Assembly (NCBI GenBank): GCA_026770575.1 | Contig: MU657246.1 | Coordinates: 141,762-159,486 of the forward strand | Source of the DNA: Pelagophyceae sp. CCMP2097 | Taxonomy: Eukaryota; Sar; Pelagophyceae | Direction of reading: 5' to 3' | Length of the DNA: 17,725 nt | Part shown: in pieces, positions 1 to 8,206 of the stretch | Numbering within the stretch: the stretch's first letter is position 1 | Layout: the number at the start of each line of letters is the position of its first letter | Made by a program: the position numbers and the translations under genes | Notes under the pieces: model-generated | Databases searched by the model: none | Seen by the model: the letters and a program-made list of their open reading frames with translations, nothing else | Told to the model about the DNA's origin: nothing

Positions 1-135
1 GGCACCGGCGTAGGCGCAGCCGTGGGCACCGGCGTAGGCGCAGCCGTGGGCACCGGCGTAGGCGCAGCCGTGGGCACCGGCGTAGGCGCAGCCGTCGGCA
101 CCGGCGTAGGCGCAGCCGTCGGCACCGGCGTCGGA
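1..135 (-). repeat. 24-bp coding minisatellite (PTPVPTAA linker)
   Basis: Five or more near-perfect 24-bp tandem units encode an 8-residue Pro-Thr-Ala linker (PTPVPTAA) on the minus strand, in the last visible exon of the Cys-rich gene. The array continues past the left edge. Units differ by single silent changes such as gtg/gtc, which suggests recent copy-number change. Confidence 0.85.
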
Positions 136-2506
136 TAGGCCGTCGGCGTACACTTGCCGGGGCACCACACGGCCCCCGCGCACTTGGCGTTGTTGAGGCA
201 CTTGTATTCGCGCGAGCACGTAGACCCCGGGTCGGCCGGAGTCTCGCAGTGCTTGCAGACGTTGACGCCCGGGGCCCACACCGTCTCGGCGGGTTGCCTA
301 CGAATCAAAGCTCAGACACCGACGTTCGACGACTCCGCAAAACGAAGAGATCGCAGCAGGCACTCACAGGCAGCAAAAGCCCTCGTAGCAATTCGTCGGT
401 AAGGACGTTGGCGTGCCAGTCACGGCATCCCCCGGCGACGGCACCAGCGTCGGCACCGGTGTCGGCTCAGTCGTCGGCACCGGCGTCGGGACAGCCGTCG
501 GCGCAGCCGTCGGCGCGTCGGTCGGCGCAGCCGTCGGCGCGTCGGTCGGAGCGGCCGTCGGCACAGGCGTAGGCGCAGCCGTCGGCACCGGCGTCGGCGC
601 AGCCGTCGGCACTGGCGTCGGGTATGCCGTCGGCGTACACGTGCCGGGGCACCACTTGGCCCCCGGGCAAATGAGGTCATTCATGCACTTGGTTTTGAAC
701 GAGCAAAAAGACCCCGGCTCCGCCGGGGTCTCGCAGCGCTTGCAGACGTTGTAGCCCGGGGCCCACACCGTCTCGGCGGGTGGCCTGCGAATCAAAGCTC
801 AGACACTTCGACAACGCAGCAAAACGACGCAGTCACAAAGCGACGAGGCAGGCACTCACAGGCAGCAAAAGCTCTCGGTGCAGCTCGTCGGTGTGGACGT
901 TGGCGTGCCAGTCACGGCATCCCCCGGCGACGGCTCGGCCGTCGGCACCGGCGTCGGCGCGGCCGTTGGCGTCTCAGTCGGCGCAGCCGTCGGCATCAGC
1001 GTCGGCTCGGGCGTCGGCTTGCAGGTGCCGGCGCACCAGACGGAGCCGGCGCACGCAGCATTGTTCTTGCACTTGTATTCGGTCGAGCACTTGTCCGCGG
1101 GGCCCGCGGCGCTCTCGCAGTACTTGCACACATCGACGCCCGGCGCCCACGACGTCTCCTTGCTGTACCTGCAGCGCGCGACTCTGACGCGCACGATGCC
1201 ACCAGGCGACGCGGGGAGCAGAGGCGGGCACTCACAGGCAGCAAAAGCTCTCAGTGCACGACGTCGGCCGCGGCGTCGGCGCGGGCGTGTCGATGCTCCC
1301 CGGCTGGCGCGTCGGCCGCGGCGTCGTCGGCGGCCCGTCGCCGCCGCACCACGTCGAGGTGCAGTCGTTTACGCAGTGGTCGCGCGACTCGGTGCACCAC
1401 GAGCCCGGCACGGCGACCTCGTCGCACGCGGCGCACTTGGCCGCATCATCCCACTCCGATGCCGCGCTCCAGTAGCAGCAAAAGCCGTCGCCCGACTCGG
1501 CCGTCGGCGCGGGCGTGTCGATGCTCGCCGGCTGGCGCGTCGGCCGCGGCGTCACCGACTCGGCCGTCGGCGCGGGCGTGTCGATGCTCGCCGGCTGGCG
1601 CGTCGGGCGCGGTGTCACCGGCGGCGCGTCGCCGCTGCACCACTCACTTCCGCACTTGTCCTGGCAGTTGTCCGCCGACTGGGCGCAAAAGTGGTCAGCG
1701 GGCGCCGCGTCGTCGCAGGTCTGCTCGCATCCGCCTTCCTTGCGCCAGCTGTGTTTGGGAACGATTCAGACGTCGAAATATTCCATCAACAGACAGAAAG
1801 ACAAGACAGAAGGGGCCGAGGGACGCTGCGGGGCGTGCAAGCAGCAGTAGCCGGGCTCGGGCGTGGGCGTCGGCTCCGGCGTGGTTTCGACCGGCTTGAC
1901 CGTCGGTTGCGGCGTCGGGAACGGGTCGCCGTCGCACCAATCTCTTTTGCAGTCGATCCGGCAGCTGTCCGCCGACTGAGCGCAGAAGTGGTCCGGGGGT
2001 GCCTTCGCGTCGCAGAATAAATTGCATCCGCCTTCCATGCGGTAGCTGTGTTTGGGAACGATCCAGCGCCGGACGTCGAAATATTTCATCGACGAACAGA
2101 CAGACAGAGCCTCTCCGACGGCGAGGCTTCTCGAAGGACGATCATAACATGGCCGAGGGACGCTGCGGGGCGTGCAAGCAGCAGAAGCCGTACTTGGGTG
2201 TGGGTACCGGGGTCTCGCCGTCGCCGTCCATCCCGTCCGTGCACCACTTCTTGCCGCAGTTCGTCTCGCACTGGTCCTTTGACGCGGCGCAGTACGAGCC
2301 GTCCTCGGCGTACTTTCCGCATTTCGCGCACTGGTTCTCCGGGCCCCAGGCCGTCTCGTCGTACCACCTAGAGAGGCGCCGTGCGGCAAAGGCAAAAGAC
2401 AAGGGCGAGGGCGTGAGACTCACGTGCAGCAAAGGCCGTCCGTCTGCGTCAGCTGGCGACCGGTGGCCGCCGCCGCGAGGCCGGCGACGAGGATCTGGAA
2501 GAGCAT
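1..2506 (-). CDS. Secreted modular Cys-rich protein with Pro-Thr linkers (3' end outside window)
   Basis: I do not recognise the family. Modelled exons: 2506-2424, 2367-2176, 2045-1839, 1748-1236, 1168-860, 784-368 and 297-1 (runs off the left edge). Every internal exon length is a multiple of 3 and every junction is phase 2. Exon 1 encodes a signal peptide (MLFQILVAGLAAAATG). Each following module shows CC-x(7-14)-C-x(2-3)-C-x(9)-C-x(4-6)-C-x(3-5)-C-x(4)-C, usually with WC near the end and, in modules 5-7, one more Cys. Modules are joined by Pro/Thr-rich linkers such as PTPVPTAA or TRQPASIDTPAPT. Exon 4 carries two modules with no intron between them. Seven modules are visible. Introns 2 and 3 appear to start with GC; introns 1, 4, 5 and 6 start with GTGAGT. 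A secreted or cell-surface role is inferred from the signal peptide, the even number of Cys and the mucin-like linkers; binding function is unknown. Confidence 0.82.
427..625 (-). repeat. Pro-Thr linker repeats in exon 6 of the Cys-rich gene
   Basis: Imperfect 12- and 24-bp units encode PTPVPTAA and PTDAPTAA type linkers on the minus strand. This array is more diverged than the one at the left edge of the window. It lies between the Cys module and the CC pair that closes exon 6. Confidence 0.75.
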
Positions 2507-3415
2507 CCTGGCGCGAGCGCGGAGGGTGCTTCTTTGTTGCTTTGGTCCCGAAAGTCTTGCAAAAGATTTTTAGAAGTTCCCGAAAGCAAAAAGTTCGATA
2601 TCCGCCGCCGGCTTCGGACCTCTTCGGACCCGACGTCGATCATGCCGGGAAGCATCGGAGGCCGGCGCGCGTTTGGTGGCCGCCACGGCGCTCGCATTCG
2701 CGGAATCCGACGCCGGGGAGGCGCCCGAGGGCGACCGAGGCGCTGCTCGAGACCGACGGCCGTCGTGGTGCGAGCCTCGCGGTCATCTCAAACAGGAGAA
2801 AGCGCCTCGCTGGCACGCGAAAGTCGTTTGGCCTCTGCGAGCTCGAGGCGCAGAACGCGCTCGACGGCCATTTCGACGGCTGCCCCAGTTCGACGGCTGC
2901 CCCGCGTACGACGAGGACCACGGGCCTTTCTCGCCAACGCACGGCGCGCAGGTGGCCCACGTCGTTGGCCCGGTGCGGCGCCCGCGCCGGTTGCGGGCCT
3001 CGGGCGACTGCGGAGAGGCGTCGGATGACGCGCATTCAAGCGCACGAGATGCCTTCCGCGCCGAGCGCCACCGACGCCGGCTGGGCGCCCGCAGCACGGC
3101 GCGGCTGCCGCTCTCCGATCGCTCCGGCGCGCGGGGCCACGTTCAAAGACACGCGCGCTGCTCGCGCTGCTCGACGCCGTCGGCGCTCTGTGCGGTCCTC
3201 GCCTGCGCGACGATAGACGCGCGCCAGCAGCGCCGTCTAACGACCGGTCCCGGTCCCGCGCCAGCACCGCCGTCTAACGACCGATCCGGGACGCGCCCCC
3301 GGGGGGGTCTCTCGGCGGGCGTTGGAAGTCCGTCGCCCAAAATACACTCGGTCCCGCACGGGCTTGCATTTGTGGCTTGCCGCGATTGTGGCTCAGCAGT
3401 CAGTCGGTCACTGCA
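2507..3415. other. Intergenic region between divergent genes; no gene recognised
   Basis: This stretch separates the minus-strand Cys-rich gene from the plus-strand bL12m gene, so it should hold both promoters. Long open frames exist on both strands, but they are Arg/Ala-rich, overlap each other and show no recognisable domain. The most protein-like piece is a minus-strand tail near 2790-2880 reading AAVEMAVERVLRLELAEAKR, which could be a helical C-terminus of an unrecognised protein. A short direct repeat containing gccgtctaacgaccg occurs near 3231-3247 and 3268-3284. I see no confident TATA box or RNA gene. Confidence 0.5.
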
Positions 3416-4746
3416 ATGTTGCGACGGGCGGCGTCGGGGGGGCTGCGCGCGCTCCAGGCGGCTCGACCGCAGCAGCAGCGCGCCCCGCTGCTCCAGCACC
3501 GCGGTGCGGCGGCGCTGCTGGGCAGCCGATGCTTCAGCGACGCTGCTGCTCCCTCCAAAGTGCGCCGCGGCGTCCGCGCGGCGGCCTTTGATTCACCGTG
3601 CCCCAAGGGCCCTTTCGGACCGGCTCGGGCAAAAGGCAGCTCGCTGTAGCGGCGCGGCCCCTTCTGGTTGCTCCCCCGCGGGGCTTTTCGCCCGCGGGGC
3701 TTTTCGCCCGCGGCCGCCGGCCCCGGGAGCCGTGCACGCGGGCCGCCGTCCCCGGGAGCCGTGCAGCGGCCCGCTTCCCATTTTGCCCGGTCCCCCTTTT
3801 GCTTGGGTTGCGCGCGCATGTTCCGAATCAGGTGCAGAAGCTGTGCGATGAAGTGTGCCAGCTGAACGTCCTCGAGTTGAAAGAGTTCGTCGAAATGTTC
3901 AAGTCTAAGGCAGGCCTCTCCGACGCCGACATGGCCGGCGGCATGGCCATGCCCGCAGGCATGATGATGGGCGCCGGACCTGCAGTGAGTCCACACGGGC
4001 GGAAAGTGGGCCAGGCCTAGCGTCCCACGCAGAGGCCGCGGGCTGCAAGGGAACTTTGACACACGCAGAGGCGCACGCCACCGCCGCTGCCCGCGCGCGC
4101 CGTTGCGCTTTTGCCTTTTCATCTTGGACGTAGGCGGGCCCGGCGGCGGCCGAGGAGGAAGCGGCGCCGGCGGCACCCGTTAAGGAATACTTTGACATCA
4201 AACTCGTCTCCTTCAACCCGGCGAACAAGATCAAGGTCATCAAGGAGATTCGTCAAAAGCGGCGCCCCACAGAGCACACGTCGAACTTTGAAAAGGATGG
4301 ACGGCGCAATTCCTCGAAGAGCCGGCCGCTGCACGCATCTCCCCTAGGCGCGCTCACGGGCCTCGGGCTCAAGGAGGCCAAGGACGTGGTCGAAGGTGCG
4401 TCTTTGACGAAATTCGTCGCGACGCCTGCGGAGAGAACGACCCCTGGGGAGGGGCCCCTGGGCGGCTCCCTCGCAAGGGGGGCTTTAGAAGATCCTCGAC
4501 GCGGCTCCCTGCGGCTCCTCTGCTTCATTTGGTCCGCGTCGCGGGCTTTGTTCGCGTCGCGTGTTTTGGCCGCAGGAGGCTGCGTTTTGTTTTGGATTTG
4601 AAGTTAAGTGGGATTTGATATGTTTTGTCAATAAGACGGATTTGATAGGCGCGCCGGCCATCGTCAAAAAGGACGTCAAAAAGGACGAGGGCGAGGAGAT
4701 CATCGCAAAGCTCAAGGAGATTGAGGCCGTCGCGGAGCTGGACTAG
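3416..4746 (+). CDS. MRPL12: Mitochondrial large-subunit ribosomal protein bL12m (L7/L12)
   Basis: L7/L12 forms the ribosomal stalk that recruits and activates translation GTPases. Exons: 3416-3559, 3832-3984, 4134-4251, 4348-4395, 4649-4746 (561 nt, 186 aa, stop TAG). Residues 1-48 are an Arg/Ala-rich mitochondrial presequence with a likely cleavage region near RCFSDAAAP. Exon 2 gives the N-terminal dimerisation helices (VQKLCDEVCQLNVLELKEF) and a Met/Gly-rich hinge. Exons 3-5 give the C-terminal domain: EYFDIKLVSFNPANKIKVIK, then ALTGLGLKEAKDVVE, then GAPAIVKKDVKKDEGEEI and a tail ending VAELD. The motif TGLGLKEAKDVVEGAP is diagnostic. Donors are GTGCGC, GTGAGT, GTCAAA (weak) and GTGCGT. 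The start is the first ATG before the presequence. The gene is convergent with the downstream glutaredoxin gene. Confidence 0.93.
3675..3770. repeat. Two small tandem repeats inside bL12m intron 1
   Basis: A perfect 16-bp unit, cccgcggggcttttcg, occurs twice head to tail at 3675-3706. It is followed at about 3712-3770 by two copies of a roughly 29-bp unit containing ccccgggagccgtgca. Both arrays are confined to the 272-nt first intron. Confidence 0.8.
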
Positions 4747-5433
4747 CCTGCGCCGCGCAGGCGCCGATATAGACGCGCCGCAAGCGCGCCCAATTCACAT
4801 CGACCCAAATGGTCATTTAATTCACGGCGACTCCAAGGCACGCGCCAGAAAGGCCATCCGCAGCCCGGCATACCACCCGAGAACGGAGAGAGACGCGGCA
4901 AGGGGGGCCGTCGCAGTCGCGACGTCGCTGAAGAACAAAACGGCGAAAACTGTTGGCCCTCAAGGTCTGTTTGCATCGGGCGTGGCCGCACCGCATCGGG
5001 GTGCGGCGTCGCGGTGCATTCTCTCTATCCCCGTACGCAGCTCGAAGTGCCGGTTTCGAGACCAGACGTACCAACGTCGTGACAGCAGCTCCGTGCGACG
5101 CTGAGCAGAGAGCTCACCCCTCGACGAACAGGACGACGATCTTCGGTGCGTCTGGGGGCTCTTCGCCCCTCCACGGCCCTTGCGCGCGCCTGGGTGCTGC
5201 GGAGTGGGGTTTGGGTCGATTCGACCCGACCGCGAGGCCCCTCTGAGGATGCGGGAGGCGCGCGATCCGGCGTGCGTCTCGACGAAGCGGCCCTGGGCTA
5301 GTCTTGGTTGATTACGAAGCGTCCGTCGTTTGGCCCGGTCGAGCCTCGGCGCATCAAGTCGCGCCGGGGCCGTCATGAGGGTCGTGAGGTCCGGCGCTTC
5401 GGGCAGACGGTGGCTACATCAAGGCCTTGTAGC
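4747..5433. other. Convergent 3' flanks of bL12m and glutaredoxin
   Basis: No protein gene is recognised here. The region must hold the 3' UTR of the plus-strand bL12m gene and that of the minus-strand glutaredoxin gene. If the glutaredoxin TGA is read as Sec, the SECIS element should lie on the minus strand in this stretch. I could not find a clean ATGA...AA...GA core by eye. A perfect 6-bp stem with an 8-nt loop (cggcgc/gcgccg) lies at 5347-5366, and another hairpin with 7-bp arms (gcaccgc/gcggtgc) lies near 4988-5018, but neither has a convincing SECIS core. Confidence 0.5.
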
Positions 5434-6464
5434 CTACATGGCCTTAGCGGCTCGGAGCATGCCGTCCAACTTGCCCTCCTTGTCCAGCGAGATGACGCCG
5501 CCCAAGGGCCCGTCGTTGCACCCGCCGACGAACACGCCGTCGATCCTACATCCACTTCTCGATGTTGCGAAATCAAATCCCCGATTCCGCAAAGCTCCAA
5601 CAAATCCTCGCATCATGCCAAGTCGCAGCCTGGCGCATTTGCGCATCCCGGAAGCCCGAGGACATTTCTGCGCACGCCCTCCACTTTCGCGCGGCCTTGC
5701 GCTTTGCGCACCAGATGGCGGGCACGGACGTGCGCCCCGTGAGCTTGCCCATCTCCGACCGCAGCGCCTTGCCGTCGGACACGACGTCGAGCTCCACAAC
5801 GGTGAACTTGGCCCCCTTGGCCGCCAAGACCGCCTACGCAATCAGTCGAGCGCCCAGATAGAGCCCCTCCGCAGAGAGTCCCTGTGGTTCGCCCGTTTCT
5901 GAAAAAGGCCGCACCTTGGCCTTGACGCAGAAGGGTCACTTCACGAAGGAGAGCATGAGGACGCGCTCCGTCGAGATGAGCCCGTCGAGCTTGGCGCGCG
6001 TCGCCACCTCGTCGTCTACGCGGCGCACTCGTCTACACGACGCAATTCCGACACCGACGGCCGCAGAGGCAACGGCCAAAAGGGGCCGGTCCCGGGGCCG
6101 TCAAAGGGGCCGTCTATAGGAGCCGTCTCGGGTTTGTCTCGGGTCCGTCTATTGCAATGCTCGGGCCCTTGACGCACAGTCGCCGGCGAGCGCTTTCACG
6201 AGGGCCTTCTTTCCCTCGTTCAGCGGCGACGTCTGCACGAAGCCCTGGAGCGCGTCGGCGAATTTGGCCACCGCCGACTAATATTGGGCGCGGCTCGGAG
6301 CAAGCGCGCTGACTGACGCATGATGGATGGATGTATGCATATGGAAGCTGCACCTTAGTCGGGTCGGCTTGGACGCACACTGTGCGGCCGGCGCCGCTTC
6401 GCTGCGGCAGCAGCGCCGTCGCCGGCGCTAGCAGCGTTGCGACGATGGCGGCGAGGACGCGCAT
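5434..6464 (-). CDS. Glutaredoxin with in-frame TGA (selenocysteine) at the active site
   Basis: Glutaredoxins reduce disulfides and glutathionylated proteins using glutathione. Exons: 6464-6354, 6277-6178, 6015-5915, 5833-5712, 5545-5434 (546 nt, 181 residues, stop TAG). Exon 1 encodes a hydrophobic presequence (MRVLAAIVATLLAPATALLP) whose ATA-LLP end resembles heterokont plastid-targeting signals. Residues about 38-80 form a helical N-terminal segment. The glutaredoxin fold starts near LMLSFVK and contains x-PFC at residues 97-100, where x is TGA (5938-5936). It continues with VKAKAVLAAKGAKFTVVELD, the cis-Pro motif TSVPAIW and the GSH-binding GGCNDG. All five exons stay in phase and conservation runs unbroken on both sides of the TGA, so reading it as Sec (UPFC) is far more likely than as a stop. 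Donors are GTGCAG, GTGCGT, GTGCGG and GTGCGC. I could not identify the required SECIS element. Convergent with bL12m. Confidence 0.88.
5936..5938 (-). other. TGA codon predicted to encode selenocysteine
   Basis: The codon is in frame in exon 3 of the glutaredoxin gene, between GTG AAG and CCC TTC TGC. It occupies the position of the first Cys of the CPFC active site. This is the classic Cys-to-Sec replacement pattern seen in selenoproteins. Sec decoding itself is an inference. Confidence 0.82.
6016..6177 (-). repeat. Degenerate short repeats in glutaredoxin intron 2
   Basis: Within this 162-nt intron about six imperfect copies of an 11-nt gacggcccct-like unit follow one another around 6065-6150. 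The intron starts GTGCGT and ends GTAG. Confidence 0.5.
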
Positions 6465-6483
6465 CAGAGCTGACAGTGACAGA

Positions 6484-6499
6484 CTTACCCCGTTTAAGG
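6484..6499 (+). repeat. Inverted repeat, left copy (CTTACCCCGTTTAAGG)
   Basis: This 16-bp sequence is perfectly inverted at 7832-7847. Four or five bases inward both copies also share GCAAAA. It lies just upstream of the glutaredoxin start codon. No target-site duplication is visible outside the pair. Confidence 0.7.
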
Positions 6500-6743
6500 G
6501 GGGGCAAAAGCAAGTCTTTTTTTTGATTCTGGAACATTTCGGAGAAGGCCTCGGAGAGCATAGTACTTCACGGAGGTGGGCCGCGCGCCATGCATCAGCG
6601 GCGGACCTGAGGGCTGTGCGCCCTGCTGGCGCGGTATCAGATGCGTGGGGCCGCGGCAGGAGAGCCTCTGGAGTGCGCGAGAACGTAGTGAACACGTGAG
6701 TCAAAAATACTGCTTGACGCGGTGGGTCCGCGCCGCGCGACGT

Positions 6744-6766
6744 GCGTGTTTAGCTCCACCAATTTT
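6744..6766 (+). repeat. 23-bp direct repeat, copy 1
   Basis: A perfect 23-bp sequence with core gtttagctccaccaatttt is repeated in the same orientation at 7047-7069, 303 bp away. Neither copy lies in a recognised gene. Confidence 0.85.
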
Positions 6767-7046
6767 GCGTAGTGAGCTGGACACGGAGTGTCACTACGTG
6801 ATCCACAGGTCAAACCATCGGCGCGCGTCGAAAATATTGGCAGGCCAACCCTCAGCGTGGCCTCTCCGCGTGGGTGGCATGTCGTCGGACGGAGTCTATT
6901 TCAGAGCTGGAACCGGTTACCACACTATGGTATACCCTCGTAACGACGCGCTGCCGTGATCCCAGACTCGATCTCGTCGTATTCGCCGTTGGGCACACTC
7001 TATTGTGTGGCCGTCACAAAACCCCAATCTCGGTTCGTCTCTGCGC

Positions 7047-7069
7047 GCGTGTTTAGCTCCACCAATTTT
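7047..7069 (+). repeat. 23-bp direct repeat, copy 2
   Basis: Perfect match to the copy at 6744-6766. The bases flanking the two copies differ, so the repeated block is short and sharply bounded. Confidence 0.85.
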
Positions 7070-7253
7070 AGGTCATGTCTCGGATCGGGTACTCACGCGG
7101 GCGCCTGCAAAAGGACGCCGTCGAATTCGACGTAAATACCCCGTCTTGGTTCCGAGTCGGACCGTGCCGTGTTTGTGTCAGTGCCAATTTCGATATGCAA
7201 AGCGAATAATCGCGTGCGGAAAGGCATGAGGAAGCGGTATATGTCCCTTACAG

Positions 7254-7718
7254 TCACGTGCCATCGTCGTGGCGAGCATGGCGGCTCGACCTGCCGGACC
7301 GAGTCGCCGTCGCTTTCAGGGGAGACGGTTCGACGGTCGGCGTGGCGCGCTTGCGGCCAGCCGCGCGCGCTGGTGATTTTGGCGGCGGGGGCGGGGGCGG
7401 CGGCAGCAAACTCGACTCCAGGTACGAGAGGAGCGGCGCACACCTCCAGCCCACGCGGCGCCCGGGGCACTTTGCGAAGCGGGTTGGGAACTCGTTCGAG
7501 AGGCCCTTGAGCAGTCCACCCAACGAGCGCGCGCACAAATCGGGCGCCGGTCCGCGGATTGCGTGAAGGTGATGATCGAGCACCGACTTCAGAAGCGTCG
7601 ACAGAGGCACGCCGCCGCGAAAGTCGCAGTGCCTCGAGTCGGCCCAAGCGCGGACGGCGCGAGCGGCGCCATCGACCGTACGGCCAGTCTTCTCGACCCA
7701 GACCGCTTCGTCGCCCAT
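7254..7718 (-). CDS. Possible unrecognised protein of 154 aa with a poly-Pro run
   Basis: I do not recognise this protein. The frame starts at an ATG (MGDEAVWVEKTGRTVDG), continues with a mixed-composition stretch that looks protein-like (GGVPLSTLLKSVLDHHLHAI, then LCARSLGGLLKGLSNEF), has a run of eight Pro, and ends in a basic low-complexity tail at a TGA. The same frame is open for about 17 codons upstream of the ATG, back to a TAG near 7772. An acceptor-like CAG at about 7770-7772 could instead make this an internal or terminal exon. The amino-acid balance is better than that of the antisense frames, which is the main support. It lies between the two inverted repeats at 6484 and 7832. No function is assigned. 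Confidence 0.35.
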   Translation of the reverse strand: MGDEAVWVEKTGRTVDGAARAVRAWADSRHCDFRGGVPLSTLLKSVLDHHLHAIRGPAPDLCARSLGGLLKGLSNEFPTRFAKCPGRRVGWRCAPLLSYLESSLLPPPPPPPPKSPARAAGRKRATPTVEPSPLKATATRSGRSSRHARHDDGT

Positions 7719-8206
7719 CGCAGGGCCAAACGCGTCGTATACGCACGTGGGCCGGCGGCCTGGGCTCTTGTTCTAGTTCAAAAAAGTTCCAATTTGAATC
7801 CAAACAGTGGATGATCACGATTTTGCTATCGCCTTAAACGGGGTAAGACTAGACAGTTGTCCGACTCGAACTTCGTACCTTTCTGCCGAACAGCACTCCA
7901 ACTCTGTTCAAATCCTTCCGAGACGGGTATTTTTGAAAATGTTCCGAGTCGGACTTGCGAGTCGGAATCGTCGAATCAGACGCCTGCGTCGTCAAGGCGC
8001 ACGTGCGCACACACCGACGCTTGACGCCGCAATACGACGATGCAACACCGGTTGATAAGCAAGACCTCTCTCTCGAAGAACTTGGGAGTGACCCTTCGAG
8101 GTCCCTTGTCGAGACGGCAGGCCTCGGCGACACCCGTGCCGTCTCCCGGCTCGGACGGACATGCGCATCGGGGATCATCTGTTATGGAACGAAGCGTTCT
8201 TCCGCG
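7719..8206. other. No gene recognised
   Basis: Open frames on both strands overlap here with no recognisable domain. The plus-strand frame around 7955-8160 (for example VDKQDLSLEELGSDP) has plausible composition but no ATG start and no family signature. The right copy of the 16-bp inverted repeat is at 7832-7847, and short gagtcgga-type words recur around 7950-7975. Confidence 0.4.
7832..7847 (-). repeat. Inverted repeat, right copy
   Basis: Perfect reverse complement of 6484-6499 (reads CCTTAAACGGGGTAAG on the plus strand). The pair encloses about 1.36 kb that includes the 23-bp direct repeats and one possible ORF. Confidence 0.7.

Larger units (their letters stand above)
6465..7253. other. 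Gene-poor region with repeats; no gene recognised
   Basis: The left part should be the promoter and 5' UTR of the minus-strand glutaredoxin gene. The region is less GC-rich than its surroundings and holds one copy of a 16-bp inverted repeat, a poly-T run near 6518-6525, an 8-bp-arm hairpin (cgtagtga/tcactacg at 6768-6798) and both copies of a 23-bp direct repeat. I see no protein family or RNA gene. Confidence 0.45.

Noticed and set aside
878..2020. Long plus-strand open frame of 380 codons
   Set aside because: It is antisense to the Cys-rich exons, and its sequence is the Gly-Val and Arg-rich reading of the Pro-Thr linkers. The minus strand has splice sites, phase symmetry and conserved Cys.
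1999..3216. Plus-strand open frame of 405 codons
   Set aside because: The left half is antisense to exons 2-3 and intron sequence of the Cys-rich gene; the right half is Arg/Ala-rich with no domain. High GC content makes long chance frames common here.
2673..3851. Plus-strand open frame of 392 codons running into bL12m
   Set aside because: It overlaps the bL12m presequence exon in another frame and crosses its intron 1; composition changes along its length and no family is recognisable.
5347..5366. Perfect 6-bp hairpin as a SECIS element
   Set aside because: It lacks the non-Watson-Crick quartet and the apical unpaired AA at the expected distances, and the stem is too short.
5936..5938. TGA in the glutaredoxin as an inactivating mutation
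   Set aside because: All splice sites, phases and motifs around it are intact, and the codon falls precisely on a catalytic Cys. A random nonsense mutation at that one position in an otherwise perfect gene is unlikely, though not excluded.
6768..6798. 8-bp-arm hairpin as a tRNA or other RNA gene
   Set aside because: No cloverleaf, no A or B box-like words and no conserved loop; it is just a short stem in non-coding DNA.
7093..7818. Minus-strand open frame of 241 codons
   Set aside because: Arg/Pro-rich and out of frame with the more protein-like 7718-7254 frame on the same strand.
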